DNA of 64,000 nt from Ailanthus altissimus (Eukaryota; Streptophyta; Magnoliopsida; Sapindales; Simaroubaceae). Positions within the stretch are counted from its first letter, which is position 1, and the number at the start of each line of letters is the position of its first letter. The translations under genes and the position numbers were made by a program. The notes beneath the pieces are model-generated. The model saw only the letters and a program-made list of their open reading frames with translations. It was not told where the DNA came from and searched no databases. This document shows positions 45,803 through 58,160 of the stretch, one piece after another. The DNA lies in NCBI GenBank assembly GCA_946807835.1, contig OX327697.1:4355001-4419000 (forward strand), in the 5' to 3' direction.

Positions 45803-47886
45803 TTTAAGGTGTATGCATATGATTGTGTACATATTAAAAAATTAAATATATGTATTATATATACGAATTTCATAGCAGAATTAAGTATGTAATCAACGTA
45901 TACACATGTTCATTAACAACTAAAGATTATAGAAACATACATTTGATAATCTCCAGTGAAAATTTCAATTCTGAATTTTTTCTAGCTCCAAGTTTGAGCT
46001 TACCTTGAAGTATATTATTCTTCAATTCTAATTTACAAAAATTCGGTGAGATTGTGAAGTTAGAATAGAAGCAATTAAATTTTCAGCAACAAGATTTTGT
46101 AATTTGAAAGAAAAATAAAAGGAATTTATTTTTCTTTTTGTCTAAATTTTCTCACAACTCTTTGTTCAAAGAAAACTATCAAAAAAAAAAAAAACTCTCT
46201 TTAATGCCTTCTCTCCTTGCACGAATTTTTGTTTCCACTCTTGTTAATCAAAATGAATTCATGCATTTTTTATACTCTAACCACTTCACAAGTGCTCCAC
46301 TAAAATTAGGTTAAGTGGCAACAACCAAAAATAATTTTTTGTGATAATTTTTAATGGTCTAATAAAATTGACCATTAAATCTATAAAATGGTATTCCACT
46401 TAATTTAATTTATGTTTCTCAAATGAAATATGTCTTCCACTTAAGAATAAAATAACAAATAAATAAAAATTATATTTTATATATTTAAATAATATTTATT
46501 TAATTATTCAAAAACTATTTGAATAATTACTATTTATCTTATTTAATTTTACTAACATGGTTAATGGGTGAATTCATGGTGAAATAATTCATGGAACAAA
46601 ATTGTGCTACTTGTTAACATCTAATTAGTTAACAACTCTAATCAACTAATTAAGTGATGTACTTAACATTTAAATCTAGACAAGTGCATAACCCGAGGAA
46701 CTCTAAATTATATTTTTAGTTTGTTGGAATTTCTAGGATGGAATTGCTCAATCCATAATGCTGCCCCAATGCACAACGAGTATACTTCACGTTGTGAGAC
46801 TCTTTAGGTTTACTCCAAAATTATCATATGGAACTCCTCCATACATTCGTGAACGATGCCCTACACATACATTATAAATATTAGTAACTAGTGCATCAGG
46901 TCATACAAGTTGAGATTATAATATATCTATATAATCCCTCATTCGTTTATATTCAGGTAGAGCGGAGATATAGATCAATACTGTCAAATCTCCCTAGGGT
47001 TATCTCTAGAATTGTATTTCAATAAATAATATTCGCAAACACTTTTGTAATATTATTTATCCCTAGGGTTAAACTCTTCTCCCGGGAATTATTGTTTATG
47101 GCCACAAGACTTTCTGAAATACAATCTTAGAGAATTATGATATATTACTCACCAAAATGAGCTGATGAATCCCATATCTATGCACATCAGACTTCATAAA
47201 CATCGGACCATAACTAGTGACACCCAGCGATCAGATCATGAAAGATTTCTGACATGTATAGAAACAAAGTATGGTAGATCACTTACAAGCCCACTGTGGC
47301 ACTCAGGTCAAAGGATCACGAAAACTACTCAACTCAAAAGTCCCTTCATTGATGGCTCTATAAGATGTCTATTAGAGGTCTTTGTGAGTCTGTTTAGTAT
47401 TCAGTCCTTTTTGAATACCTGTATTTCTATACGAGCTTCTACTAAATTCATGGTCTGCTAAGACTAACCATATGGACCATCTAGATATAGATATATATCA
47501 ATCTATATATTTATTAAGGTATTCTCTAACAAACCAGCATTAGTGAAGATAGATCAAGAACATAATATTTGAGAACATATTTACAAAATGACATTTTCTA
47601 GCACCATTTACAACTCTTTGCAACTACGTCATTACTAATATATTCTCAGGTATTTGTCCCATTTCAGACAAGACTCTAACTCTTTAGATATCGCTGACTC
47701 TTACAACTTGATAACTTTTATCAGTGCCATATCTGAAGTCTTTTAAATCATACAATGTCTGATACGTTACAAATATCTTACCATATATAAAATATAATTA
47801 GTGATTTAATGAAATGATAATTCTAGTATAAATATTAAACAAATAATCATACATAAAAGGATGGCACGTAAGTACAAATCTCAACA
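45803..47886 (-). mobile_element. Solo LTR, copia 2-kb family
   Basis: An exact CGTAT duplication (45798-45802 and 47887-47891) bounds a 2,084-bp unit, almost the length of the LTR at 60460-62550 (2,091 bp), which it resembles most. The right end CTCAACA is canonical and the left TG has decayed to TT. An antisense frame of 98 codons (47165-47461) is discussed under findings. Confidence 0.87.
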
Positions 47887-47891
47887 CGTAT

Positions 47892-48059
47892 TCTCAATAG
47901 TATCATTGTTGATGCCTTTGTCCACCTCTTCTTCTTGTCACTAGAGGAACCTTTTGAGCCGACCTCCTATAGATCCCTTGCTCGACCTCGTTCGTACCAT
48001 AGTTGAGCAAGTTAAAAAGATTATTTTAACTCTTTGAGTCCACAAGGTTAGAGGGCATC
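47892..48059 (-). other. Host sequence between two solo LTRs
   Basis: This short piece joins 56431 onward once the nested LTRs are removed, so it probably belongs to the decayed minus-strand gypsy-like element to the right. A minus-strand frame begins MVRTRSSKG (about 48000), but its continuation crosses a transposon junction. Confidence 0.45.
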
Positions 48060-50361
48060 TGTTGGGATTTGTACTTACTTGCCATCTCATTTTGTATAAA
48101 TGTTTAATTATAGTATTTATACAATTATCTTTTTTAATAAAATTATTAATATTATTAATTATTAAATAGTAAGATTGTTGAAAAGTTTTAGACATTTAAT
48201 GATATGAAGGAGTTTAGAACAGTGTTAAGAGTTAGCAACGCTAAAAGTTATAAGTGGCTAAGAGTTAGTAATGCTAAAAGTTAGCAAAATCTAAAAAGTT
48301 AGAGTCTTGTCTGAAATAGGACAAAGACATGAGAATATACTAGTAATGACGTAGATACAAAGGGTTACAAATGATGTTAGAAAATGTTATTATGCAAGTA
48401 TATTTTTAAACACCATGTTCTTGATCTAATTTTACCAATACGGGTCTATAGGTGAAACTCATTTATATAGATTAGTGTATGTCTATATTTGGACAATCCA
48501 GATAGTTAGTCTTAGAAAATTACAAGTTTGGTGGAAGCTCGTATAGAGATGCAGGTATTCAGTAAAGACTGAGTACTGAACAGACTAATAAGGACCTTCA
48601 ATAAACATCTCATAAAGCTATCAATAGAAGGTCTTCCAAGTTAAGTAGTATTCGTGGTCCTTTGACTTGAGCGTTACGATGGGTTTATGAGTGATCCATC
48701 ATACTTTTATTTCACACATGTCAAAAACCTTTTATAGCCTGACCGCTAGGTGTCGTTAGGTATGGTCTGATACTCATGGTGTCTCGTGTGCGTAAATATA
48801 AGATCCGTTGGCTCATATGAGTGAATTATATATTCTGATGTTTCAAGATTGTATTTCAGAAAGTCTTGTATCCATAATTTTAAACCTTAGAAAATATTTT
48901 TCATAGGGATAAACAATATCACAAAAGTATTTATGGATATTATTTTTGGAGATACAAATCTGGAGATAAGTTTACGGTTGAGCATATAGAGATTTGACTA
49001 TGATGATCTATATCTCTGCTCTTCCAGGATATAAATAACGGAGGGATTATACAAATATGCAATAACCTAACTTGTATGGTTTAACGGTTGCTTTGTAATA
49101 TCCGTAATGTGTGCGTGGAGCATCGTTCACAGACATATATGGGAGCTCCGTATGAAAAATTAGGCGTGAACCTAAAAAGTTTCACCATATGAAGTATACT
49201 CGTTGTGTACTAGGATAACAGATTGGATTAAATAATATGATCTAAGAAATTTCATTAAAATTGAATAATTATATCGAGATCCTTTAGGATATGCATTTGC
49301 CAAGATTTAATTATTAAGTTCATCATTTAATTAGTTAACAAGAGATGTTAACAAATAGAATAGTGACAAGTAGCAAAATCTAAGCTCTTAATTTTGTAAC
49401 GTAATATTAATAAAATCTAAACATCATTAATATGAATTATTTGTATTAATTTTTGTTTAATAAAATAAAATAACATTGCATACAAATTATGGTATGGGCT
49501 TATTTTGACCACTAAAATAAATATAATTACTTATATAAATAAAAGATGTTTTAATTATTAGGTAATTGTATTAATTGTTAAGGCCGGTGCTTACGTGTCA
49601 TCCCTGAATATACATATACTTGTGTATGTATACAAGTATACTTTCTCATTAAATCGCTAATACTTATTTATATGGTACTATGTAATGTAACATTACAAAC
49701 ATTGTATGATCTGAATGAGTTAAGATCAGATCTAAAGGAGTTTAGATAAGGGCCCATAATTAGCCATGCTGAGAGATATAAATGCTAAATGTTAGCACAA
49801 CTAAGTGTTAACTAGTTATAATACTCAGCAAAGATCCAAGAGTTAGAGCCTTATCTATAATGGGACATAGACTTGAGAATATATTAGTAAATGCATAGTT
49901 GTAAGAGTTGCAATCGGGTGCCAAAAAATGCTAGTTGTGCAATTATATTCTCAAATAATTGTCCTTGATCTATTTCTGCTGATGCGGGTCTGTCAATGGA
50001 TACCTTTATATAGATCAGCATATGTCGTACCTATAAGGTATAGATGGTCGTTCCTAGCCAACTGTGAGTTTGGAGCTTGTATTGATAAATAGATATCCAG
50101 TTAGGATTGGATATAAGATAGACTCATAAGGGTCTTTGATAGACACCCTATGTAAGTCGTCAATAGAAGGTCATCTCGAGTTGAGTAATATACGTGGTCT
50201 TTTGACATGAGTGCCACGATGAGCTTGTAACTGATCCACCATACTTTAGTTCTACGCATGTCACAGATCTTTCATAGTATGACCACTGGGTGTCATTGGG
50301 TATAGTTCGATACTTATGGAGTTCGGTGTATACAAATATGGGATCCATCAACTCGCATAGG

Positions 50362-51653
50362 TGATTGATGTGCTATAGTAGCTAAGCGCAAGCGCACGCT
50401 ATCGTATCAAGTAATATAGGATTTTAAGTCCAGATATCGATCCTACAAGGACTATGCGATCTAATTCTATAAATCAAGTACTAAAATTATACCTACTTAA
50501 CTTTTATTCAGAAAATCAAAAATATGAAATTTAATTAACTAATCTGTCTCTATCAATAAAAACTAAATAAAAGCAAAAAGTAAAATTCACAAATAAATAT
50601 AATCTAGGGTTTTGACTTGTCCCCTAATATTTCATTAGACTCATTAAGCTCTTAGTTAATCTCTTGATACCAATTGTTGGCTTAGATACTAACCTCATCA
50701 CAAGCCTCTATCGATGGTCAAGTGACTATATTACACATTCTAACAATCACCTATATATCTATGGTAATCAAATCAAAATATAATTCACTAAGATCAAATC
50801 TAAATTATACCATACATGCCACCTAGGTATATATGTCTACCCTAGATGAAACTCATAGTTGTTACCCTATGATCATGCATCAAACTATCCTAGGCTAAAC
50901 ACATAAATCCCTTTGTCAAGTTCATCATGGTTCCTCAATCATTCAAAATACTGTTCAGGTATAATGAAAGCAATAAATATAAGATAAAATGAATCAATTG
51001 AATGTATAAAGTTTATAAACTAAAAATTAACACAATCCAAATTCATACTAGTTCATATAGTCTAACCTCAGATGAACAAATTAACCCATCACAAAATCAA
51101 AAATATCAAACCAATTCATAAAGATTAACAAGAACAAGAACATAATGATAAAGAAAGAGAAAACAAAACTAATCAAAGTGACTTTTTGATGTGCTTCTCC
51201 CTCAATCTTAACTTGAAGTTTGAATCTTGATTTTGATTCTTCAATCTTTGGCTTTGATTTTTAATTTTAGGTTGTGAATTCTCTCTTTAAGTTTTTACAT
51301 CTTTTCTCTCTTTTTCTCCCTCAATCTTTTTCTTAGGGTTTTTTTGGCCTTCTATTTTTAAGTTTTGTCTTTAAAATACTGTTCATAAATATTGTAGCAA
51401 AATACTGTTTACTGACACTGTTTGCCACCCACGAACGCCGCGGCACCCAACCCTAGTGCCTCTTTCATATTTTGAGCATAAATTTTTCGTTTAACATCCG
51501 ATTCACCTCCTGTTTATCCCTTTACGTCACATTTTTTGTCATGCATCTATTTATAATCAAAAAAAACACAATTAAATAGCCAAATATTTATAATTTAGAG
51601 CAAAATAAAAAAAGTTGGATATAAATTATACTAGTGTTTTTATGCCTTTATCA
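50362..51653 (-). mobile_element. Nested solo-LTR-like element, copy 2
   Basis: Related over its full length to 16490-17840. Its ends are TGAT and ATCA, and the flanks ATAGG (50357-50361) and ATAGA (51654-51658) form a target-site duplication with one mismatch. A GC-rich block lies at about 51435-51450, and the TATA box seen in copy 1 is degraded here. No protein is encoded. The plus-strand end with 'tatcgatcctacaagg' resembles sequence near the 3' end of gypsy LTRs, but the family is uncertain. Confidence 0.8.
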
Positions 51654-52817
51654 ATAGAAAGTTTGATATCTAGATACTTCGAGACTATATCCCAGAAATT
51701 CTTATGCCCACAAGCATTAATCCAGGGAAAGAGTTTTTGCCAGGGTGGTACAATATGACAAAAGAGTTTGTACATATTATTCAGTGAGATACAAGTCTGG
51801 AGATAGGACATGGATGAGCACATGAGGATTTACGGTGATAATCTATATTTTCAGCACATCTAGGATATCATGATGGAAGGACTATACGTATACGTTGTAA
51901 TCTCAACTTGTATGGTTCAACACACTGATTTGTATATTCGTGACATGTGCATGGGGCAATGTTCACGAACTCATGGAATAGTTTCATTTGACGAATCAGA
52001 CGTGGACCTAGGAAGTTTCGCAATATGGAGTGTACTTGTTGTGCACTAGGGTAGCGTGACAGATTAAATTGTTTAACCCAACAATATCCAGCACTACCAC
52101 AAGAATGCGTGCATGTCTGTATTTAACCGTTAAATACAATATTAGTCAATAATTATTATTTGCTGTTTATATAATGACACTTGGCGCATTGTGAACTCTC
52201 GATTGAGTTTACCCAAGTGTGAGATTTGGTGAGACCCACTAGGAGGTAGATTTGATAATTATTTATGAGGAACAAAATAATCATTTTGTACATTAATTAT
52301 TTAATTGTTAAATAATCAAAATATTTCAATATAATATATTATTATACTATATATAATATTATTTTATTTGAGTGCCAAATAGTTGGCACCTATTATATTT
52401 TATATATTAATTTATTTATATTATTATTTTAATATATTAGATATATATTTTTGAGATAAGTGTGTGAATTTGTGAATTGAGAGGTGTGTATTTTGAGCTG
52501 AAAGAGTGAAATGGAGAGAAGAAGAAGAAATAGAAATGGTGCCGCTGAGAAGAAAAAAAAAAGAAAAAGAGAGAAAAATGAAATTGTTTCAATTTTCTCC
52601 ATGGTACCATAAGAAGCAATTATGAATTGATTCAATCTTCATTTCTTACCCTTTTAGAGAAAGGAATGAATACACACCACCGGTCATTTTGGGGTTAAGA
52701 GTTAATCCTATCTTGAATATAGGGCTGTTGTTCTAGCTCACCAAGCTCACCGTGTTGCTGACTAGAACTACACATGAGTTAGTCTATATGCAGACTTTAA
52801 GAAAATACATGTATAAA

Positions 52818-55243
52818 TGTTAGATATCGAGTATGTGATATCCGAGTATATACGTAATTTCAAAAATTAACTATACGCAGCGGAAGCATGTTACAAATAC
52901 ACTCAATTTAACAATTAACTACATATATCACATATATGAATAAGTATAACTATTATACAAAATATATATGATGAAAAATATTATACTAAAATATAATGTA
53001 AAAATACTCACCTAATGAAGGTAGTTTTACAAATTCTTCAGATCCTTCAACAATCCATATGAAGAGCTCACCTTGAAGTGTATGTTAAATAATTCTAGTC
53101 CATAACTTTTGGTGGAATTAAGGAGCTAGAATGGTAGCTTGGTTTTAGAATTTTTAGCAACTTGTATTCAAACTCTTTTAAATACAAGTTTGTTTCTTAA
53201 ATGAAAACTGTAAATATTTTCTATACAACTCTTGTATTAATTAGAAATATTTAACATACAACTCTTGTATAATTCTTAGAAACAATTTCTATATCATAAT
53301 TATTTTGAACAACTCTTTTCAAAATAATTATCTTTTCTACATTTTCATTTCATTCATTTTAGCCATCCATTATAGAAGGAGATGAAGAGAAATTTGTTTA
53401 TTTTTTCAGCACTTGAAAGAACAAAATTGAAAAACTCTCTCTTACCTCTCTTCTATCCCATTGTCAAATTCTTCTCCAAGAATTGAATAAATAAATTCAA
53501 TTGTTTTTCTAAAAGCCATTTTGTTTATTCAACACTTTGATTAAGTAAAAGGAAGTGCTCCACCAATTTTTTTGTTGGTCTCCCACTTAGAATTAATTAA
53601 TCAAGCACTAAATTAATGGCTACCTAGATTAATCATTACCTAACAAATATAATTACTTTAATTATAATGGGTAATTAAATGACCAACATCTAGGCCCCTC
53701 ATTGTATTAAAATACAATGCCATGATTTATATATATATATATTATAATATTATCTAATAATATAATAATAATATATAATTTAATTATTCAAAATAATATT
53801 GAATAATTACTTTTTACTTTACTAATTTTTACTAACAAGGTTAAATAGTAAAAAGGTAAAATAAATCATGGAACATATTTTGTCACTTGTCAATATTCTA
53901 TTAATTAATAACCTTTGTTAATTAATTGATTAATTTACTTAACAATTAAGTCTTGACAAATGTACAATCTGAGGGATCCCGAAATAATTATTCTATTTTG
54001 CTGAAATTTATTGGATCTAATTATTCAATCCAATCCGTTACCTCAGTGCACAACGAGTACACTTCATATTGTGAGACTCTCTAGGTTCACACCTGATTTG
54101 TCATATCGAGCTCCTCCATATGTCCATGAACAATGTCCCGCACACACGTTACAGATATTACAAATTAGCGTGTTAGACCATGCAAGTTGAGGTTACTACA
54201 TATTCGTATAATCCTTCCATCATTTATATCCTTGAAGAGTAGAGATATACATCATCACCGTCAAATCTATATTTGCTCAACCATGAACTTATCTCCAGAT
54301 TTATATTTCATTAAATAATATCCACAAATACTTTTATTATATTGTTTATAGTATTTGCGGATATTGTTTATTCCTCTGGAATATATTTTTTGAGGTTTAT
54401 GCTTGTGGCCACAAGGCTTTCTGAAATACAATCTCAGAGCATCATGATATATAACCCACTCATATGAGCTGATGGATCCCATATCTACGTATACCGGACT
54501 CCATGAGCATCAGACCATACCTAGCGACACCCAACGGTCAGATTATGAAAGGTTTCTGACATGTGTAGAACCAAAGTATGGTGGATCACTCACAAGCCCG
54601 CTGTGGCACTCAGGTCAAAAAACCACAAATACTATTCAACTCGGAATACCTTTCATTGACGGCTTTATGAGATGTCTATTGGATGTCTTTGTGAGTCTAT
54701 TCAATATCTAATCTTTATTGAATACTTGCATCTCTATGCGAGCTTCCTACTAAGCTCATTGATTGTTAAGACTAACCATCTGGACCATCCAGATGTAGCC
54801 ATACACTAATCTATATTAATGGGTTCCACCAATAGACTCGCATCGATGAAATTAGATCAGGAACATTATGTTTGAGAACATACTTGCATAATGACATTTC
54901 CTAGTACCATCTGCAACTCCTTACAGCTATGTCATTACTAATATATTCTCAGGTCATTTTCCTATTTTAGACAAGGCTCTAACTCCTTAGATTTCGTTAA
55001 CTTTTATAAACTTACTAACTCTTAGTGCTTATAACTATAAGCGTTGCTAACTCTTAGCACTGGTCTAAACTCCTTTAGATCAGATCTGAACTCTTTTAGA
55101 TCATACAATATCTGAAACGTTACAAGCATCTTACCATTTAATAATAAATAATATTAACAATTTTATTAGAAATAATAATTTTATAAATACTATCGCTATA
55201 TATTTATATATTATGGGATGGCACGTAAGCACAAATCCCAATA
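52818..55243 (-). mobile_element. Solo LTR, inner level of the nest
   Basis: It starts TGTTAGAT and ends CCCAATA (terminal CA decayed to TA). The flanks ATAAA (52813-52817) and ATAAC (55244-55248) match at four of five bases. The sequence of the middle LTR rejoins across it (acatgtataa to cgttacacg). It is 2,426 bp and contains a 79-codon antisense frame (54472-54711). Confidence 0.87.
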
Positions 55244-56599
55244 ATAACGTTACACGTTTAGGTGAGTTCTTAATACTATAATATATTAATGTGATTAATA
55301 TATTTTATTTATTATATTTATTGCATGTTTAAATGCTTCCACTGCGTTTAATATGAATATGATACGTATTTTAGGCAATAGACACAATTGCACATGCATA
55401 CACCCATATATAGAAGATCCCCAGCATTAATATGGCTGGCCATTACATTTTTTGTATGCACATTATTTTCTAAAACAATTATAATTACTTTCAGGGCCAA
55501 GTGTTGGCCATTATAAGCAATAAATGGAAGTGGCATGTTAATTAATTAGGCAAGAAGGGCCATGCCATCATATTATGTGAGTAGAGCACTTATATAAAAT
55601 ATTGTAAAGTATTGGGCCTTAGAGAAAATTTGATTAAAAATTAACTGGTGTTCATTTTAGCTTGATTCTGGGTTCGACAATTGTAAGGAGCAAGATAGTG
55701 AAAGCATTAATTTTTTTTCATCATGTGAAAAACCACTTAGTAGAATGAATTCATTCATTCTCTCAAGGCATACCCATCCGGCCAATTTAGGTAGAGAGAA
55801 AAATACAAAGTTTTTGATTCTTTTATTTTTCAAGTAATTGAGAAAACAAAATGAAAACTTCACATTCTTCTTCTCTCATGAATGACCGAACCATGTATCA
55901 AGGTAAATGAAAAAATTAAATTTGTTTTGTACAAGAGTTGTTTAAAACCTTTTTCTATGGAAATTGTTTCTAAATTCTATGCAATAGTTGCATAAACATA
56001 TTCATAATCTTTATTTTCTTAGAAACAAATATTTGTGTTTAAAGAATTTGAACACAATATATATTGCTAGAATTCTAAATCATAGCTACTATTCTAGCTC
56101 TATAATTTCACCAAACTGTTATAAATTAGAATTGTTCAAGAATACACTTCAATGTGAACTTTTTACTTAAAAAAATTTGAGGACTTGAAGTTTTGTAAAG
56201 CTATCTTCATTAGGTAAGTGTTTTTTACATGTTATTTTATGACAATTATTCATCATATATAGATTTTGTATAATAGTTGGATATATATATATATATATAT
56301 ATGCATAAATATGATATATGTGTTTAATTTGTTTAATTGAGTATATTTTGTTAACATACTTTTGTTACATGTTGTAAAATTTTAAAATTACATGTACACT
56401 CTTAAATGACACACTCAACTCAATAGCATCATCTAAAGAGCACTTTTTTTCTCTTCGCCTATTATTGCAAAAAGAAAACAATAATAAGTAATCAACAAGT
56501 CAAAACAAACAAAGCCAATAAACATTATAAAGCTTAAGAAGTTACCTTTGCTTAGTGATATGGGTAACTCATTGAGAAAACCAATACTTTATAAGTTAA

Positions 56600-57560
56600 C
56601 CTGGGAGATCAGTTCCTTGTATGAGGCATTGTATGCTCAAGCTTTGTTAATTTGCTTCTTCTCTTCTTCGATGAGCTTAAGCTTAGTCGCCTATTATATG
56701 GCTGAAAAGAAGAACAAAGATTACTAGAGTGTAATCCAAAAAAAGATATTATAGTTCCAAAATTTAAACCGATAAGGACTCGACTTAGAAAAAACTCGAT
56801 GACATAACTGGAGACTGAACAACCCTTCATGCTCTTGCCTCTAGTCTTAATTGGTAAAAAATCAAATGTGTTTTCACTTGGGATTATACGAAGGTAAATC
56901 TTGCACATAAGTGATCCTCTTCTCATCATCATAAGTAGTTAGGTAATGAAACCCCTTCTACTGATTAACGTTTACCCTGATTTGGTACATTTTTTAGAGC
57001 CTAGGGAATATAAGGTCATCGAAACCTGCCTTTTGCTAAATATTATAAAGGTTGACCACCATCCTCCAAGAATTCAAATTCAGCTGGCATGGTGCCAAGT
57101 TTAAATGAACCAGTATATCCATAAAATACGACTAGCAACCTCAATGCCAAATTAAAAAAGCATGATTGAGTGTCACCTATCTAATTGGTGGCCACTTTTA
57201 TATTTATCCTCCTAGATAATCTTGAATGGAATACCCTTAGGGATGTCAAACCTTTTCCTTAATTGGACAAGGTCCTCCTCTTATACATCCAAAGAATGAA
57301 AGGGCAGTCTAACTCAAATAGGACCTCATTATTAGCTCAAGGAATAAGCTTCTTTTTCTTTTTAGGCTTACTCATTTGACCGAAAGTTCCTGTTCGTTCT
57401 CAAAGAGCTTGAGTTGGTATTACACCATTTGGTGTTCGCTCAAAATCACTAGGACTATCAAGTAGCTTTACAGCATCCCCTTCTCAAACATACCCTCTTA
57501 CTTTTAATCTAAATCCTCAGACCCCTTGAATACTCCCATTATTTATTCCTCTGGCTAACT
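56600..57560 (-). pseudogene. Gypsy-type first-ORF remnant (tentative)
   Basis: Minus-strand frames read LRKRFDIPKGI (about 57240), LALRLLVVFYGYTG (about 57130) and MPAEFEFLEDGG, which resemble the plant 'putative gypsy-type transposon' domain in order and spacing. A 107-codon piece (56609-56932) continues with a Lys/Arg/Ser-rich end. Frames change and stops occur throughout. The family call rests on remembered similarity and is not firm. Confidence 0.4.
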
Positions 57561-58160
57561 TATTCTCAGTAGCCAAGCCTCAATGAGGTAACCTGAATTA
57601 TGACTAGACAAATTCTCGGAGTTATCCATTAAAGACATGACTTTTTACACTTAAACAAATAAAGAATACACCTTATCAAAATTTTGCCTAAAAAAACTTA
57701 CGAGACAAGCACTCAAAGTCAAGGAGTTAAGACAAACACTCAACTATTAAAAGACAAATTTAGAAACACACTAAACACAGAAAAGTCCACCAAAATAATA
57801 GGAAGAATAAGCACCAAAAGATAAAAAGCAATATAAAAAAACTTATGCAAGGGTTATAGAGTAGAAGAAGTGAAAAGTTTTAAAAAATGTGCTTTAAAAG
57901 TATGCAAGAATTCTCTTTAAAATTACTAAAGCTTATCTTTATTAAAAAATTTCAAATAAAATTAAAGTGGTAAGATAAAAATACCACTTCTTTATATATA
58001 TGGTTCTTTGAAGTAGTTATAGTAGTTAACTTAAGATCTAAAGGCTAGAACACCTTCAAAGGCAAAACATCTCTTTGAGCTACCATATCCCCCCAAAGGA
58101 CATATCTTAACCATTTGATCAGTACTAATGCTTTGAGATGAGGCCACGTCATGACGAATT

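Larger units (their letters stand above)
49576..55426 (+). mobile_element. Solo LTR, middle level of the nest
   Basis: It starts TGTTAAGGCC and ends CCCCAGCA, with exact TTAAT duplications (49571-49575 and 55427-55431). It is closest to the solo LTR 23632-25694, in the opposite orientation. It contains two further insertions: 50362-51653 and 52818-55243. Without them about 2.1 kb remains, as expected for this family. Confidence 0.9.
48060..56425 (+). mobile_element. Solo LTR, outer level of a three-level nest
   Basis: It starts TGTTGGG and ends CTCAATA, flanked by exact GCATC duplications (48055-48059 and 56426-56430). It is split at 49575 by the LTR 49576-55426. Its two parts (48060-49575 and 55432-56425) add up to about 2.5 kb and match the LTR 52818-55243 end to end, so both belong to one subfamily. 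No gag-pol follows, so it is a solo LTR. Confidence 0.9.

Noticed and set aside
47941..48195. 84-codon minus-strand frame
   Set aside because: It crosses the junction between host DNA and the solo LTR starting at 48060, so it is chimeric.
52429..52635. Two overlapping Phe/Ser-rich minus-strand frames
   Set aside because: They translate a purine tract (about 52510-52580) within a solo LTR and are low-complexity.
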